From positions 3,100,001 to 3,164,000 of the forward strand of contig OY751493.1 in NCBI GenBank assembly GCA_963565915.1: 64,000 nt of DNA, in the 5' to 3' direction. This document shows, piece by piece, positions 8,386 through 18,595 of the stretch. Made by a program: the position numbers and the translations under genes. The stretch is from Entoloma clypeatum. Lineage: Eukaryota > Basidiomycota > Agaricomycetes > Agaricales > Entolomataceae. A model generated the notes under the pieces. It was not told where the DNA came from. It worked only from the letters and a program-made list of their open reading frames with translations, and did not search any database. Every line of letters starts with the position of its first letter. Positions within the stretch are counted from its first letter, which is position 1.

Positions 8386-11300
8386 TCACGGTAAGCCCCC
8401 ACGGTGTCGTCGAAACGCTCCCTCCACATCGGCTGATGTATAATCCAATGATATACCAGTCTCTTGGTAGCATTGCGAGATCCTCTTTGAAAAAAAATCC
8501 GTAATTCTCAGAACCTCTTCTTCGCATGCTTTCCAGACGTCGAACGTAACCGTTCCTGCCACGACCTTCCCGCTCTCTTCCGTCGTTGTCTTGTCCAATG
8601 CTTCCGCGAAGTGCTTTCCTACTCGAACGAATAATGCGTCGATGTGCCTTCGCACGTCCTTGGCGCTGTATTCCTTGACCACCTTTCGTAAAGCTGACTT
8701 GTTATATGCACTGCTGGTCGAAATCTCGCTGGGAGCAATGGTCCTCAAGAGACGCTCAACGCCTTCAAAATAGTCCTGAGGATGAATATAAGTATGAACG
8801 TCGTGTCAAGAAAGACGTCGCATACGATGATTCTTGCGAAAGGTCGTCGGATGATGATCTTGATGTAAGCATTCAAATTTTCATGATAAACAGCCTCCCC
8901 TCGCTTCGAGAAAGCCATGATAGAGCCAATTCCCAACGAGGATGTTTCGGCCATGAAGTGATGCATGTTTTCTACAGGAACTTGATGCAATGATATGGAT
9001 GGGTAGAAATTACGCACCGATTATGATCACATGATAGTTCAATTGACCTTTGTCCTCACCTTCCCCGCTCATCTTTGCTGTGTGCTTCAGTGTATCAAAA
9101 ATAGTTCCAACTATTCGCTCATATGCCGCATCCACAGTTGTCCGTATCTCCAAGCCATCAGCTCCAACGAGTTGATTCTCGACTCTCCCAACATATATAG
9201 GGAATTGTTTCACGAAATGAGCGACACCGTGACGTTTCTTACTGCTTAGCTTGGTCTGCTCAATATCATCAATCTGCCGTTTCTGAGGTATCAAACATGA
9301 TTGGTCATCTTTTGACTATCTCCATCGTGGAAAACTCACGACATGACGGTCGAAAATATTTTGAAGACGAGTAAGCTGCTTGCTGGAGGTATTGAGTATG
9401 AACTGGTTTGCCCTTTCCCCGGCATCTGCTAAGAAGCGTTCGAGGGTCGCTATCATACCGATGACTTCCCTAAAAGAGGAAAAATAAGGTCAAGTCATTC
9501 GTCCCATGTGTGACTTACATGCTATCCTTCTCCAGAACACCATCAAGCCAAGTTTTGAGCTCCGCAGGCAGGAAGCCAAAAATCAGATCCATCGCGCCTC
9601 GCACAAGCTTCAGGGTACTCTGGCTGAGACCGGAAGTACGCATCGCTTGCCGACGGAAATAATTGTCCAGGCCCATATAATCAGCAAATGTAAGGCCAGC
9701 GTCGTTGATTTGCAGAAAATCAGTTATGAATTCATCTTCGTGGTATATCGTAGGTGCCAGTTGTTTCAGAACAAGTCCGAATACCTACTAAAGTTGGATA
9801 GAAAATGAACGATTAGGCAAGGGAACTTACCTCCGAAGCTCGTAGATCTCCTTCGGACACTTTATCTTTATCCTTCTGACGTCCGTCTAAAGGGGACCTT
9901 ATGATGGTACCTGCACGTCGTATCCCAGCTGCGCTTTTAGAGGTACTCGTAGTTGTCGTAACACTGAAGCCTAGGGAAAGGTAAGTCTATACACGCTCAA
10001 AAGACCGTAAGAACGGACTGTGCTCCGGAGCGTCGTCCAGCACCTTTCTCACATAGTTAAGGTATGCTGCGAGCAATGCCTTTATCTGTGTACTGTGAAG
10101 TGTGCTAGCGGCAGAGAAATATGCCTGGAGTAGACACCTCAACATTGACCGAAATCAAGAAGCTTGGCACATACAGCACAGAGTTTGGCGTAGAATTCTT
10201 CGTCCATCTCCTTTAAATACAACATTAATCCTGAATACCGCCCCAAGTAGTTCTCCATATCTTGATGTGACAATAAAGTTGGTTTCCCTGGTGTTAGTTG
10301 TATCCCACCATTGTCGCCTAATAACATTCTTGACTATCATCGCCCGTCATGTATTGCCACGAGGCTTAAGAGTTGGTGCTTACTTGTGCCGTGAACATGA
10401 TTGATAGGAAATCGAACATCCGCTTGCAAAATTGTAAGTTATGGGTTCGGTATTCTTGTAACCTTTCCATAGTGGCAGCCATCTCTACCACAAGGTCTCG
10501 AGGAGAGCTCAAACTCCACAGTGAACCGGACTTACCAGTATCGCGACCAGCCTGCAAGGCTTTATACAGCTCAGCTGCGGCCTCTTCAAGTCTTTCTATA
10601 CTCTTCGATTTTTCAAGGGATTCTTGCGTCAAAGTCATCAAAGCCTGCTTCTTAACATTGACTGTTTTCTGAGGAGGGTAAATGCCATCAGGAATAAGTG
10701 GATATCTGGAAAAGTCGAACCAATAGATTTTCCAATTCACATAACAACGCTTGTTGATTTTGGGTCTGGACTTGGAGGCCACGATTCTGTGACTGAATAT
10801 ACTGGATATCGTCGCTAACTGTCTGTCATCCACACGTCAATATCAAAGACAGCACTTCGGCGCTCGTTCCTCACGTTTAGGTGGATCTTATATGACGAGA
10901 CAAGGCTATCCATGTTGTCAAGCTCGAAAATGCTTTCATCTAGGTATTTCAGCACTTGAGCTATCCGATCATCTGATTCAAGGAAAGAATGGATGTTAGC
11001 CTGCAAAGAATAAGTCAGATGAGATAGATAACATTTTGGTATTACATGCCTTTTCGAGTGCCATCAACTCGTCCAATAACCGAGCCTCAATCATATCAGC
11101 GGCACCTCTTGACGACTTTCTGGTGATGATATCCTCGCTTGCCCACTCATAACCCTCAATCATCTCTTCAACATTGGACATGGTTGTTATAGTGTTCTCA
11201 TCTTCTCCTTCCCCATCAGCGCTTACGCCCGTATTTCCAGACATGAGTCTTTCAAGTGTTGCTTGGTTGGCGAGATCATAATAGGACACCCGTGTGTTCT

Positions 11301-12450
11301 GGTCTCTACGAGCAATGTCAGAAGTACCCTCTCGGGCTGGTGGTTTCTTCGATCTGCCGGACCGTGGGACGGGTAAGGAAGGTCTTGAGTCTGCATATCG
11401 TGAGGTCGAGGCCGAGATATCTGGAGAGGTGCGAGCCCCTTGAGAATTTGCGAGGAAGGCCGGTGTATGAGAGTTTTGTGTCGAAGAGGGTAAATGAAGC
11501 GTTGGATCTGAAACAGGCGGGTTACGAAGCCTTCGAGAATGCTAGCTTTCTGAAGCAAACCTTGGATCTCTGACGATGGGGGGTTGATAATTTGTGAAGG
11601 TAGATCTCGTTTCGATTTATCGGTGGAAGCTGGTGGGTAGCCATTGGGAGACACTGATCGTGACGGTGCCCTTGCCGGTATTTGAGATTGAGGCGAAGGA
11701 GAAGGCAACCGTTGGAAAGTCTCAATCTCCCGACCGGGTTGGGATACCGTACGGGAATGATACGCATTGCTAGGGGGCTTTGTCGAGCCGGAAGGAAGTG
11801 AAGCAGGTTCAGGAGACCTTGGCGGATGCCTGAAACCGCTTTGAACTTCTTTCTGGCTACCTGTGGCAATGACCTTTGAGGGAACAGTCATCAACGAGTG
11901 TTCAAATTCACATACCTAGTCTTGGTATTGTAAACCCCTCCAGCTGCAAAGGACCATTAGGAATTATTTTGTGGAAAAGTTGAACTAGAGCCTCCAAGAA
12001 CGTAGACTGGTCGTTTTGGTTCTCCGTCTGCCATCGATAAGTTCGTGACAATGTGATGTTGAAAGCCAACGGCTGACCGCCAAAGGGGTGACAATGTCAT
12101 CAGATGGAGAAGGTGATTCATCTCACGTACATTGACAACTTGGATAGCTCGCAGTTCGGGAAGTCTCCATGTTTTTCCAACCGAAAAAGTTCCGTTCGTG
12201 TTCAATTTGGATTTATGTAAAAATCCGGTTCCATTGTTAGCCTCTGGAGGCAGCGAAAAATTGAATACTGTCCCAATATTGGTGTGAAGCGCCTACCTGA
12301 AAGGAGTATATAGCGAGGTTTCCTTCCGCCACCTTCTGGTCCAGCGTCTTCCCAGATTTTGATGTGAGAGACGTAAGACTCATCAAGTCCTCCAGCTACA
12401 TTTCGCCTGGAGAAGACGGAATCGATGATTTTCTTTCGCTGATCTGACAT
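8386..12450 (-). CDS. SEC3: Exocyst complex component Sec3
   Basis: Sec3 is the landmark subunit of the exocyst, which tethers secretory vesicles at sites of polarized growth; its N-terminal PH-like domain binds PIP2 and Rho GTPases. Seventeen exons were traced (12450-12297, 12243-12131, 12072-11916, 11860-11561, 11507-11050, 11000-10875, 10822-10721, 10668-10536, 10484-10384, 10333-10175, 10124-10019, 9970-9831, 9784-9519, 9469-9340, 9282-9018, 8971-8826, 8775-8386). They total 3246 nt or 1081 residues in frame. The PH-like region covers residues 1 to about 141 (NGTFSVGKTW, LRAIQVV), then a Ser/Pro-rich linker, then the Sec3 core (IQSQNRGLQVQTQNQ, QAGRDTEMAATME, FLSIMFTAQ). Introns are 46-58 bp; the one at 11001-11049 has a GC donor. 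No lesion was seen. TIR-X copy 1 ends 260 bp beyond its stop codon. Confidence 0.93.
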
Positions 12451-12663
12451 CGTCCATAAACGGGATCGTAGTCAGTAGGGTTCATTTGTGGTCTATTGAC
12501 ACATGTTGTGTATAAGGTAATCTTCGGGGAACGTCACGTGGTGTTGCTCTGTGTTACGAATGTGCCAAATCTGGACTCTGAATGAGTGTTTAGACCCGTG
12601 CTTCGCAATGCAGTGTTGTTTCTGCACAGATTTTGAGTGGTACTGTACTGATCCGACCATTTC
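12451..12663. other. 5' flank of SEC3
   Basis: About 210 bp upstream of the SEC3 start with no coding signal or clear motif. It is the presumptive SEC3 promoter region and is bounded by a decayed LTR from 12664. Confidence 0.4.
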
Positions 12664-12815
12664 TGTTAAAACATTCAAACATGGATGTATTGACATGACA
12701 GTCAATTACATGACTACAATCATGTGTTTTACCATGTGACTTGATCACATGAAGTGTTCTAGACTGAGAACAATCTAGACTTGTTCTAGATCTCTGAGTC
12801 ATTGATATGACATCA
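12664..12815 (+). repeat. Diverged fragment of a Copia-2-type LTR
   Basis: From TGTTAAAACATTC onwards the sequence resembles the Copia-2 LTR read on its own strand (minus strand of 46182-46618). Shared blocks include TTGACTGTC-like and CATGTG words, AGTGTTCTAGACT and the words TCTAGATTGTTCT / TCTAGATC on the opposite strand, and a word like ATGACTCAGAG. The 3' half of the LTR is not recognisable and no internal region or partner LTR is present. It lies about 215 bp upstream of SEC3. Confidence 0.55.
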
Positions 12816-13079
12816 GCAAAAGGTCAAAAATGCTTACTAAGAGCTTGTTCAGATATGCACACGCAGCCTCATGCCAGGGTCCTCTCACATGTCGGCTGCT
12901 CTGGAAATCAACAGAGTTTGAATGATATTCAATCTTTTTTGTTTTGAACTGTTTCATCATCAAGCCACATGAGCCAACAAGATAATATCGGTTATCGCAG
13001 ATGGTTTTGACATCTGTGTTTGTTCACTCTTGCCTATACCACCATCTGGCTCCACCATTTTATCATTGCACAGTTCATT
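12816..13079. other. Non-coding stretch
   Basis: No gene, repeat or structured element recognised; moderately AT-rich spacer between the LTR fragment and the short open frame at 13080. Confidence 0.4.
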
Positions 13080-13286
13080 ATGCCCAAAATTGACTCTGCT
13101 ACCCCTCAGACTCAGAAAGAAAAGGCTCACTGGGCTGAGAAAATTGAACTTGTTCGCTCCCTTCATGTCCATCGCAGTGAGGGCCCCCAGTTCAAGAATG
13201 CCAGGTTCACACCTGCTGCTCAGCATATAGCACAGTATCATGAAAGAGGTCCCACTGAAAGATCAATAATGATTGCCAAGAAGTAG
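13080..13286 (+). CDS. Short open frame of unknown function
   Basis: A 68-residue frame begins MPKIDSATPQTQKEK and ends MIAKK. It is rich in His, Lys and Gln, has no signal peptide or membrane segment, and resembles the N-terminal part of a nucleic-acid-binding protein only in composition. No homologue is recognised. It could be a remnant of a transposon gene; the next sequence is an inverted repeat. Calling it a gene is uncertain. Confidence 0.25.
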   Translation: MPKIDSATPQTQKEKAHWAEKIELVRSLHVHRSEGPQFKNARFTPAAQHIAQYHERGPTERSIMIAKK

Positions 13287-13287
13287 T

Positions 13288-13401
13288 GTTTAAAAGTCCG
13301 GTCTGGTCTTGTTTTTGACCCCCAAAAGGGAGGGACCGAGGACCAGACTGGTCTCTCACTGAGATGGCCTCTTCCAAACACGAGACCAGACCGGTTTAAA
13401 C
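13288..13401. repeat. Short inverted repeat rich in GGTCTGGTC
   Basis: Left arm GTTTAAAAGTCCGGTCTGGT... and right arm ...ACCAGACCGGTTTAAAC are imperfect reverse complements of about 26 nt, with a middle that again contains GAGGACCAGACTGGTCTC. The unit of about 114 bp could be a MITE or a hairpin-forming satellite. No clear TSD seen. Confidence 0.5.
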
Positions 13402-13454
13402 TGGTCCAGATCTATGTATATTATGACAAAAGCAATTGATTGATTGATTATTAT

Positions 13455-13739
13455 ACGACGCCGTTGGGCATGAGTGGATGCCGCCACTGGGTGTGAGTGG
13501 GTGCCCTTGGGTGTGACTGGACACGTTGGGTGCATTGAGCATGAGGTGTACGAGAGGGCGCTGTTGAGCACAAAGGAAGGGCGTTGGGTGCGAGTCGACG
13601 TGAGAGGGGGCCGTTGGGCATGACTGGACATGTTGAGCACGAGGTGTGGGCCATTGGGCATGGTTGGTGGCAATTGGACACAAGAGGGCGCTGTTGAGTG
13701 CAAAGGAAGGGCGTTGGGCGCAAGTCGATGCAAGAGGGA
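13455..13739. repeat. Minisatellite of GTTGGGCATGAGTGG-like units, left part
   Basis: Degenerate tandem units of the type (G)CGTTGGGCATGAGTGG alternate with GAGGGCGCTGTTGAGCRCAA. A longer unit of about 131 bp is duplicated (from 13553 and again from 13684). Open frames on the minus strand here only reflect the repeat. The array is split by Gypsy-A and resumes at 34227. Confidence 0.75.
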
Positions 13740-14141
13740 TGTTACGGACTCTACGGTATGAGGACCACGTCATATCTTTTACTTATCGGCCCGACTCGGC
13801 GCCCTCTTACGAACTTACTATGTCTAATGTCTACTTTCGCAACCTTCAATTCCCAGTCTGACTCATTACATTACTTCGTCATCCCCTTTAGTATACTTCG
13901 CTCCCACGCTGACTCGCTTTCTGCAGCCAGCTTACTCACTGTACATAGCCTTCCGCAGTCGCCTTACTCATGTGCACTGCCTTCCGCAGTACTGACTCAT
14001 CCGCTACCGCCTATAGTCAGTACCTATATAAACCTCTTGTACTATAGTAGATTCCTTAGATTTAGCAATCACTTTGCTCTTCGTCTTTCCACTTTCCTGC
14101 ATACTCTGCCCGAACCTTGGAACGGTTTGTTAAGCATAACA
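13740..14141 (+). repeat. 5' LTR of Gypsy-A
   Basis: The LTR reads TGTTACGGACTCTACGG...TAAGCATAACA. It has a TATATAA box near 14030 and AGATTTAGCAA at 14058-14068, about 30 bp further, as probable transcript start. Repeated CTTCCGCAGT words lie upstream. It is very similar to the 3' LTR but not identical, so the insertion is older than that of Gypsy-B. Confidence 0.93.
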
Positions 14142-14143
14142 AG

Positions 14144-14154
14144 TTGCTAAATCT
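14144..14154 (+). promoter_or_regulatory. Self-complementary primer-binding site of Gypsy-A
   Basis: TTGCTAAATCT, 2 nt after the LTR, is the perfect complement of AGATTTAGCAA (14058-14068) in the LTR, 11 nt as in Tf1. Confidence 0.78.
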
Positions 14155-14159
14155 CGTTA

Positions 14160-14597
14160 GGTTTGCCCAGAAGCGAAGAGAGCAACTACCAGACGAGTCA
14201 AGACATCGCGCTTCTTTGAAGACTTCACCAGTAACCCATTCAGCACGCCAGAAGCCCGACAGGAGGAGCTAAGTCCTCGAGACAGTATCAATTTTACACT
14301 CATCCAGCAGTACATTGAATCGGAGATCCGTCACATCCTACAGCAGGTGCTTGATGAAGAACTAGACAACGACGAGCATCGCCCCCACGGCGAGATAGCA
14401 GAGAGCATCCATCTTGCTCGGCAACACCAGATCACGCGTTACAACGCCCGACAGAACGAACTTGAAAGCTTTCGCGTTCAAGAAGGACCTCAGACAGGTC
14501 GGATCACAGAGATCAGAGAGTTTATCGGTGTCCAGACAACCATTATCAGAAGATTGATTAGGACGCTCACATCGAGACGTCCCAGAGCCACATCATC
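14160..14597 (+). other. Leader of Gypsy-A with a conserved ATG-less open frame
   Basis: The leader between primer site and gag is open in one frame from about 14160 to 14931 (for example FFEDFTSNPF, QQYIESEIRHILQQ, ARQNELESFRVQEGP). It reads like real protein, and the same frame with few changes is present in Gypsy-E. It lacks an ATG near its start and overlaps gag in another frame. It could be an upstream frame fused to gag by frameshifting or splicing, or the true Gag N-terminus. Confidence 0.45.
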
Positions 14598-15603
14598 ATG
14601 TCTTACTCGAAGCAGCAGATCTACGCCCACTTCACCACCGAAGAACAACAGACCGAGTACAACCGCTGGGCACGAAACGAGAGACTTGACCCCTTCTCGC
14701 GACCAACAGACGCGCAGGAACAGAGATTCCTTAGAGATTTACAGAGGAAATACTCTGAACGTTTTGCCACCGATTCCGCCGACGAGTCCCCTGACAAATT
14801 TACTTTTGACTCCGCGCAGTCAGATATCGAACAGACGCCTAGAACAGGGACTCATTTTCAATCCTTACCTGTATCCCGAACCCCATCTTCATCCCAACAA
14901 CCCGACCCCTCTTCTCCTCCGCAGACTCTAGACATGGCAGAAGCTCCGGCTGTACAAACAATGGATACATCCAAGATCATCAAGGATCCTGGGATGTTCA
15001 AGGACAGATACACTTTTGACGAGTGGTGGAAAGCCACCAAACTATACATCAATTCTAAATGCGGATGGATCACCAAATCGACAACAGAAAGCGAGCCAAC
15101 TTGCCGAAGTCAAACTGGATTTGGGAGCACATCAGAAAGCCATGGAAGCAATGGTACTGGACATTGGGAGAACGGACATGCTCTTGGGACATGACTGGTT
15201 GGTACACCACAACCCCACAATCAATTGGACAACCGGCGCGGTAACATTTAACCGGTGCCCAACAACATGTCGAACCAAACACTTGGATTTCAGGATCAAT
15301 CTTAATGGTTGCAAACACCAGGTTCGCATGGTTGAGGTGCGCGACAAAGATGCACCCAAAAAGTCGGATCAGAAATGGAAGCCTGGAGACCCTATTTTGG
15401 AAGCTGTCACTCCCACACCACCTCCCACGACCAAACGACCCTCATATGTTGAACGATTTGCTCATCTCTTCAAAAAAGAGAACTTTGATAAGATCCCAAA
15501 GGAGAGGGAATGGGACCATGGTATCGAACTTACACCGGACGCACCAAAGGAACTAGGGGGAAATACATATCCTATGACGCAAAAGGAACACACCACTTCT
15601 TGA
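14598..15603 (+). pseudogene. Gypsy-A gag N-terminus fused to protease remnant
   Basis: The gag frame opens at 14598 (MSYSKQQIYAHF) and keeps a matching sequence through DEWWKATKLYINSK at about 15055. There the sequence jumps to the C-terminal part of a retropepsin (LGHDWLVHHNPTINW, then CPTTCRTKHL) in another frame. The Gag C-terminus, the CCHC knuckle and the protease active-site DSG are therefore deleted. The protease-RT linker (EREWDHGIELTPDAPKE) follows and is cut at 15590 by the LINE. The gene cannot make working Gag or protease. Confidence 0.8.
15576..15590 (+). repeat. Target-site duplication of the LINE, left copy
   Basis: GACGCAAAAGGAACA occurs here and at 24320-24334 directly after the poly(A) tail. 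A 15-bp TSD fits target-primed reverse transcription. Confidence 0.9.
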
Positions 15604-15731
15604 CTTGTTACCATGATGTGCACAGCCACATCCTGGTCGCAATCTCTCTCGTTGTTGAGCCCCCCCACTCCATCTACCTTCTGATCCTCTTGCTATCACT
15701 CTCCTAGGCGAAACACTTGACTCACTGCAAC

Positions 15732-17929
15732 ATGGCTCCAAAGCCGATCCCTAGATTGGCTGCGATCCCCTCCGACAACCCGAGACCTCCTCCTCAAATG
15801 AGGTCGTCCACATCTCAGAAATCCGACTGGTCCGCAGCCCCCACTGTCCCTGTGGGTGCCTCCGCCACGTCAGGTCCATACTCCACCGCATCCACAGTAG
15901 CCGCCATGGCTGCTGCAGCACCACCATCTGCCCTTGCTCCTGTCGGCCCTCCTGGTGGCCGATACAAGAAAAAGGCGCCCTCTGCCCGCCCTCCCTCTCC
16001 CCAGGACAGCAACATCTCCATGGGATCCGCTGGGTCTGCCACCCCTCGCCCTCCATCCCCCTCCTCAGACGACTCCGACAGCTCAGACCGCCCCCCCTCT
16101 CCTGCCCCTGCCGCTTGCATTGATGATCCTATGACCGTTGAAGCCCCCAGCATGCCGGGAACCCTAGGCTACAACAGCGAACATGCGGGCCCCTGCATGT
16201 TGCAAGGCACCGCGGACACGCTGATGTCTGACTTCAACGCCGCCCTCGCCTCCGTTGCCTCCGTACGAGATCTGGTCACCTGGACCGCATCTCAACACCG
16301 GTCTGTCGACCAATCCACTGCAGACCAGCTCTGCACCGCTACAGCCTCCCTTATCCACACCCTCGTGGATGTCGGAGCGCTCACCAAATATGCTGCAGGG
16401 GATGACCCCTCCGGCATTCGTCTCACTGGACTGGGCATCTTAATTGATCGCCTCGTCAAGATTCCTGGGGTGTCGGCGTTCACATCAGCCCCTGAAAACA
16501 TCGTCGTGGCGAAGGACCCCAAACCTCCGCCGCCCCCTAAGAAGCTACCTTCCTTCAAGAAGACAGCTAAACCCACACCACGCATGTCTGCATCAGCTGG
16601 AGCGTCTGGCCGCCTCGCTCGTGAGAAGGCCAAACTCCTATCCCACCCTGTCCCTCTGCCCCCGGCGAAGCGACAACCCTCTGGCCTTGCAGGCTCAGTG
16701 TGGGCTCCTCCGCCCGCCATCGTAGCTGCAGCCCAACCCTGGACCACTGCGTCTAGAAAACGCAAATCTGCTGCTGAGTCGCAACAGGAAACCCTGGTCG
16801 CCATGGCCAAGACGTTCCCTGCCACCACCACTATTGCCTTACAGCAAGCCATGGCTGCTATCAGGCCCTCCTCGCCCTCTGCTTCCCAGGCCCGCCAAAA
16901 GAAGCAGAAGCGTTTCACCACGTCAGGACGGTCCTGTAAGTCCGTCTCTGTTTACACCTCCCCCCCCTTCCCTTGGGCGGTGGAGACTATCTTCACCCAG
17001 ATCAATGGTCATCTGGGCAACGCAAAGAGGACGATCCGCGTCACTTCTGTTGAGTCAAACCGGGGGGTCTCTCCCTGACGACCGACGGAGTCCCCGACGA
17101 GGACGACCTCAAAGTTTTCCAAAGCCTTTTTGAGTCCAAGCTTAATGCTAGCGCTCAATCGGCCCCTGACACCGAGCTTTGAGTAGAGGTACCCACCTCC
17201 AAATCGAGCCTCAAAATCTGTGACTTCCCATACTACGGCCTCACCCCACAACGTGATCTGAAGTCCAGCCGCCTCATTCCCCTTTCGGAGAGCCAGGTCG
17301 CCAACATCATGTCATCTGCCCCCTTTGCCCGCGACTTCTCTTACTATGAGAACTCGAAGCCATGCCTCGCCAGAAACTCCCCGTCATCTAGCACCGGAAC
17401 CATCTGGTTCGACATTGAAGACTCCCGAGGGGGTCTCGTTCTCAAGAACCTCGCCGGAAAGGTCTTCATGTACGGACCCTACCGACTCGTCTTAAACCCC
17501 GCTGAGAAGCACATTGGAGTGCCTCAATGCAACCGCTGCTGGCGATTCGGCCATCCGTCCAACACTCGGATTTGCCCACTCAAAAGCAAACTCTGCCCCA
17601 TCTGCGGTGAACCCCACACCGTCGAATTTCATCGTGCCCTCGCCTCCTGCTGCTGCGGGAATGCCAAGGCAAACCCCCCACTCCCCCCCACACCAGATGG
17701 GAAGGAATGTGAACATGCAGGCCGCTGCATCAACTGCAAAGGTACCCACCGCGCAGATGATTGCATATGCAAATACTGGAAAAGCCGGTTCAATCCTGAT
17801 TGGATCTGGCGCTGTTACCAAGAAGCAAATGTAAGTGCGGATTTCACCCACTTCTTTGAATCTAATCTCAGTTCTCGTCCAGCTGACCGAGACAATCGCC
17901 GCATTCAATCAGACATAGCTGTATGTTAG
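15732..17929 (+). pseudogene. LINE ORF1 (Gag-like RNA-binding protein)
   Basis: The frame starts with MAPKPIPRLAAIPSD, is Pro/Ser/Ala-rich for about 400 residues, and then loses frame near the G-run at 17062-17067. The remainder reads in another frame with one TGA at 17179-17181 and ends with zinc knuckles CNRCWRFGHPSNTRIC, CPICGEPHTVEFHRALASCC and CINCKGTHRADDC. Such proteins coat LINE RNA. The frameshift and the stop make it a pseudogene. Confidence 0.75.
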
Positions 17930-18137
17930 GTACAACTATGAATAAATATGAGGGTTTGCGCATCCGCTCCCAGAACGTTTACCGAAAGAGCGTTCTCTTG
18001 TCCACAATGTTAGAGCAACAAAAAGATAACCTCGACATCATCTTCGTGCAAGAGCCCCCATGGGCTACCATCAGACATGTCGCCTCCATGATGAGTAAAG
18101 ATGGCGAGCCCCTTGTGGGTCCGCCGAACCACCCTGA

Positions 18138-18595
18138 TGTTATGGATTCGCTATCCATGGCATTGATCGCTCAGACAAGATACAAGACATAGAGGCCTTA
18201 TCTGATTAATGGCCAGTTTCATCTTATCTATTGGTTTCAGGCTTACTATTCACTTTTACATCATTCAGGCCCCGGCCTCCGCTTACTCACTACAGTATGG
18301 TCATCGTTACCATATCTAGATGGTTACTCTCACACATCCTTGACATCATGTTACTTATTGGACTATACTTAGATACTCTGACTCACGCCGCAGCAGTTAC
18401 CATAGACACCTACTCCGGGTCCGCTTCTGGAGTCAGACCGGAACCGCTCTAGAGTCATCTAGATGACTCGACCTTCTAGTATATATAGGGTAGATACATT
18501 GCATGTATTCCCCAGATCTAGCAATCACCTTGGTATCCGCCTTTGCTACTTAAGCCTCTCTGCCTAAGCATCGCATGGGTTTGTCAACCATAACA
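18138..18595 (+). repeat. Solo LTR-D, Gypsy-A-related family
   Basis: A 458-bp unit TGTTATGGATTC...AACCATAACA is flanked by the 5-bp TSD CCTGA (18133-18137 and 18596-18600). It has TATATA near 18480 and AGATCTAGCAA about 30 bp downstream, matching the transcript-start motif of Gypsy-A in form, so it is a related self-priming family. Internal sequence is gone, indicating LTR-LTR recombination. Confidence 0.85.

Noticed and set aside
13356..13773. Several overlapping minus-strand open frames of about 90-125 residues
   Set aside because: They run through a minisatellite and end in the Gypsy-A LTR; all frames are open because of the repeat composition.
15751..16921. Minus-strand Gly/Ala-rich frames opposite LINE ORF1
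   Set aside because: Shadows of a Pro/Ser/Ala-rich coding sequence of high GC content.
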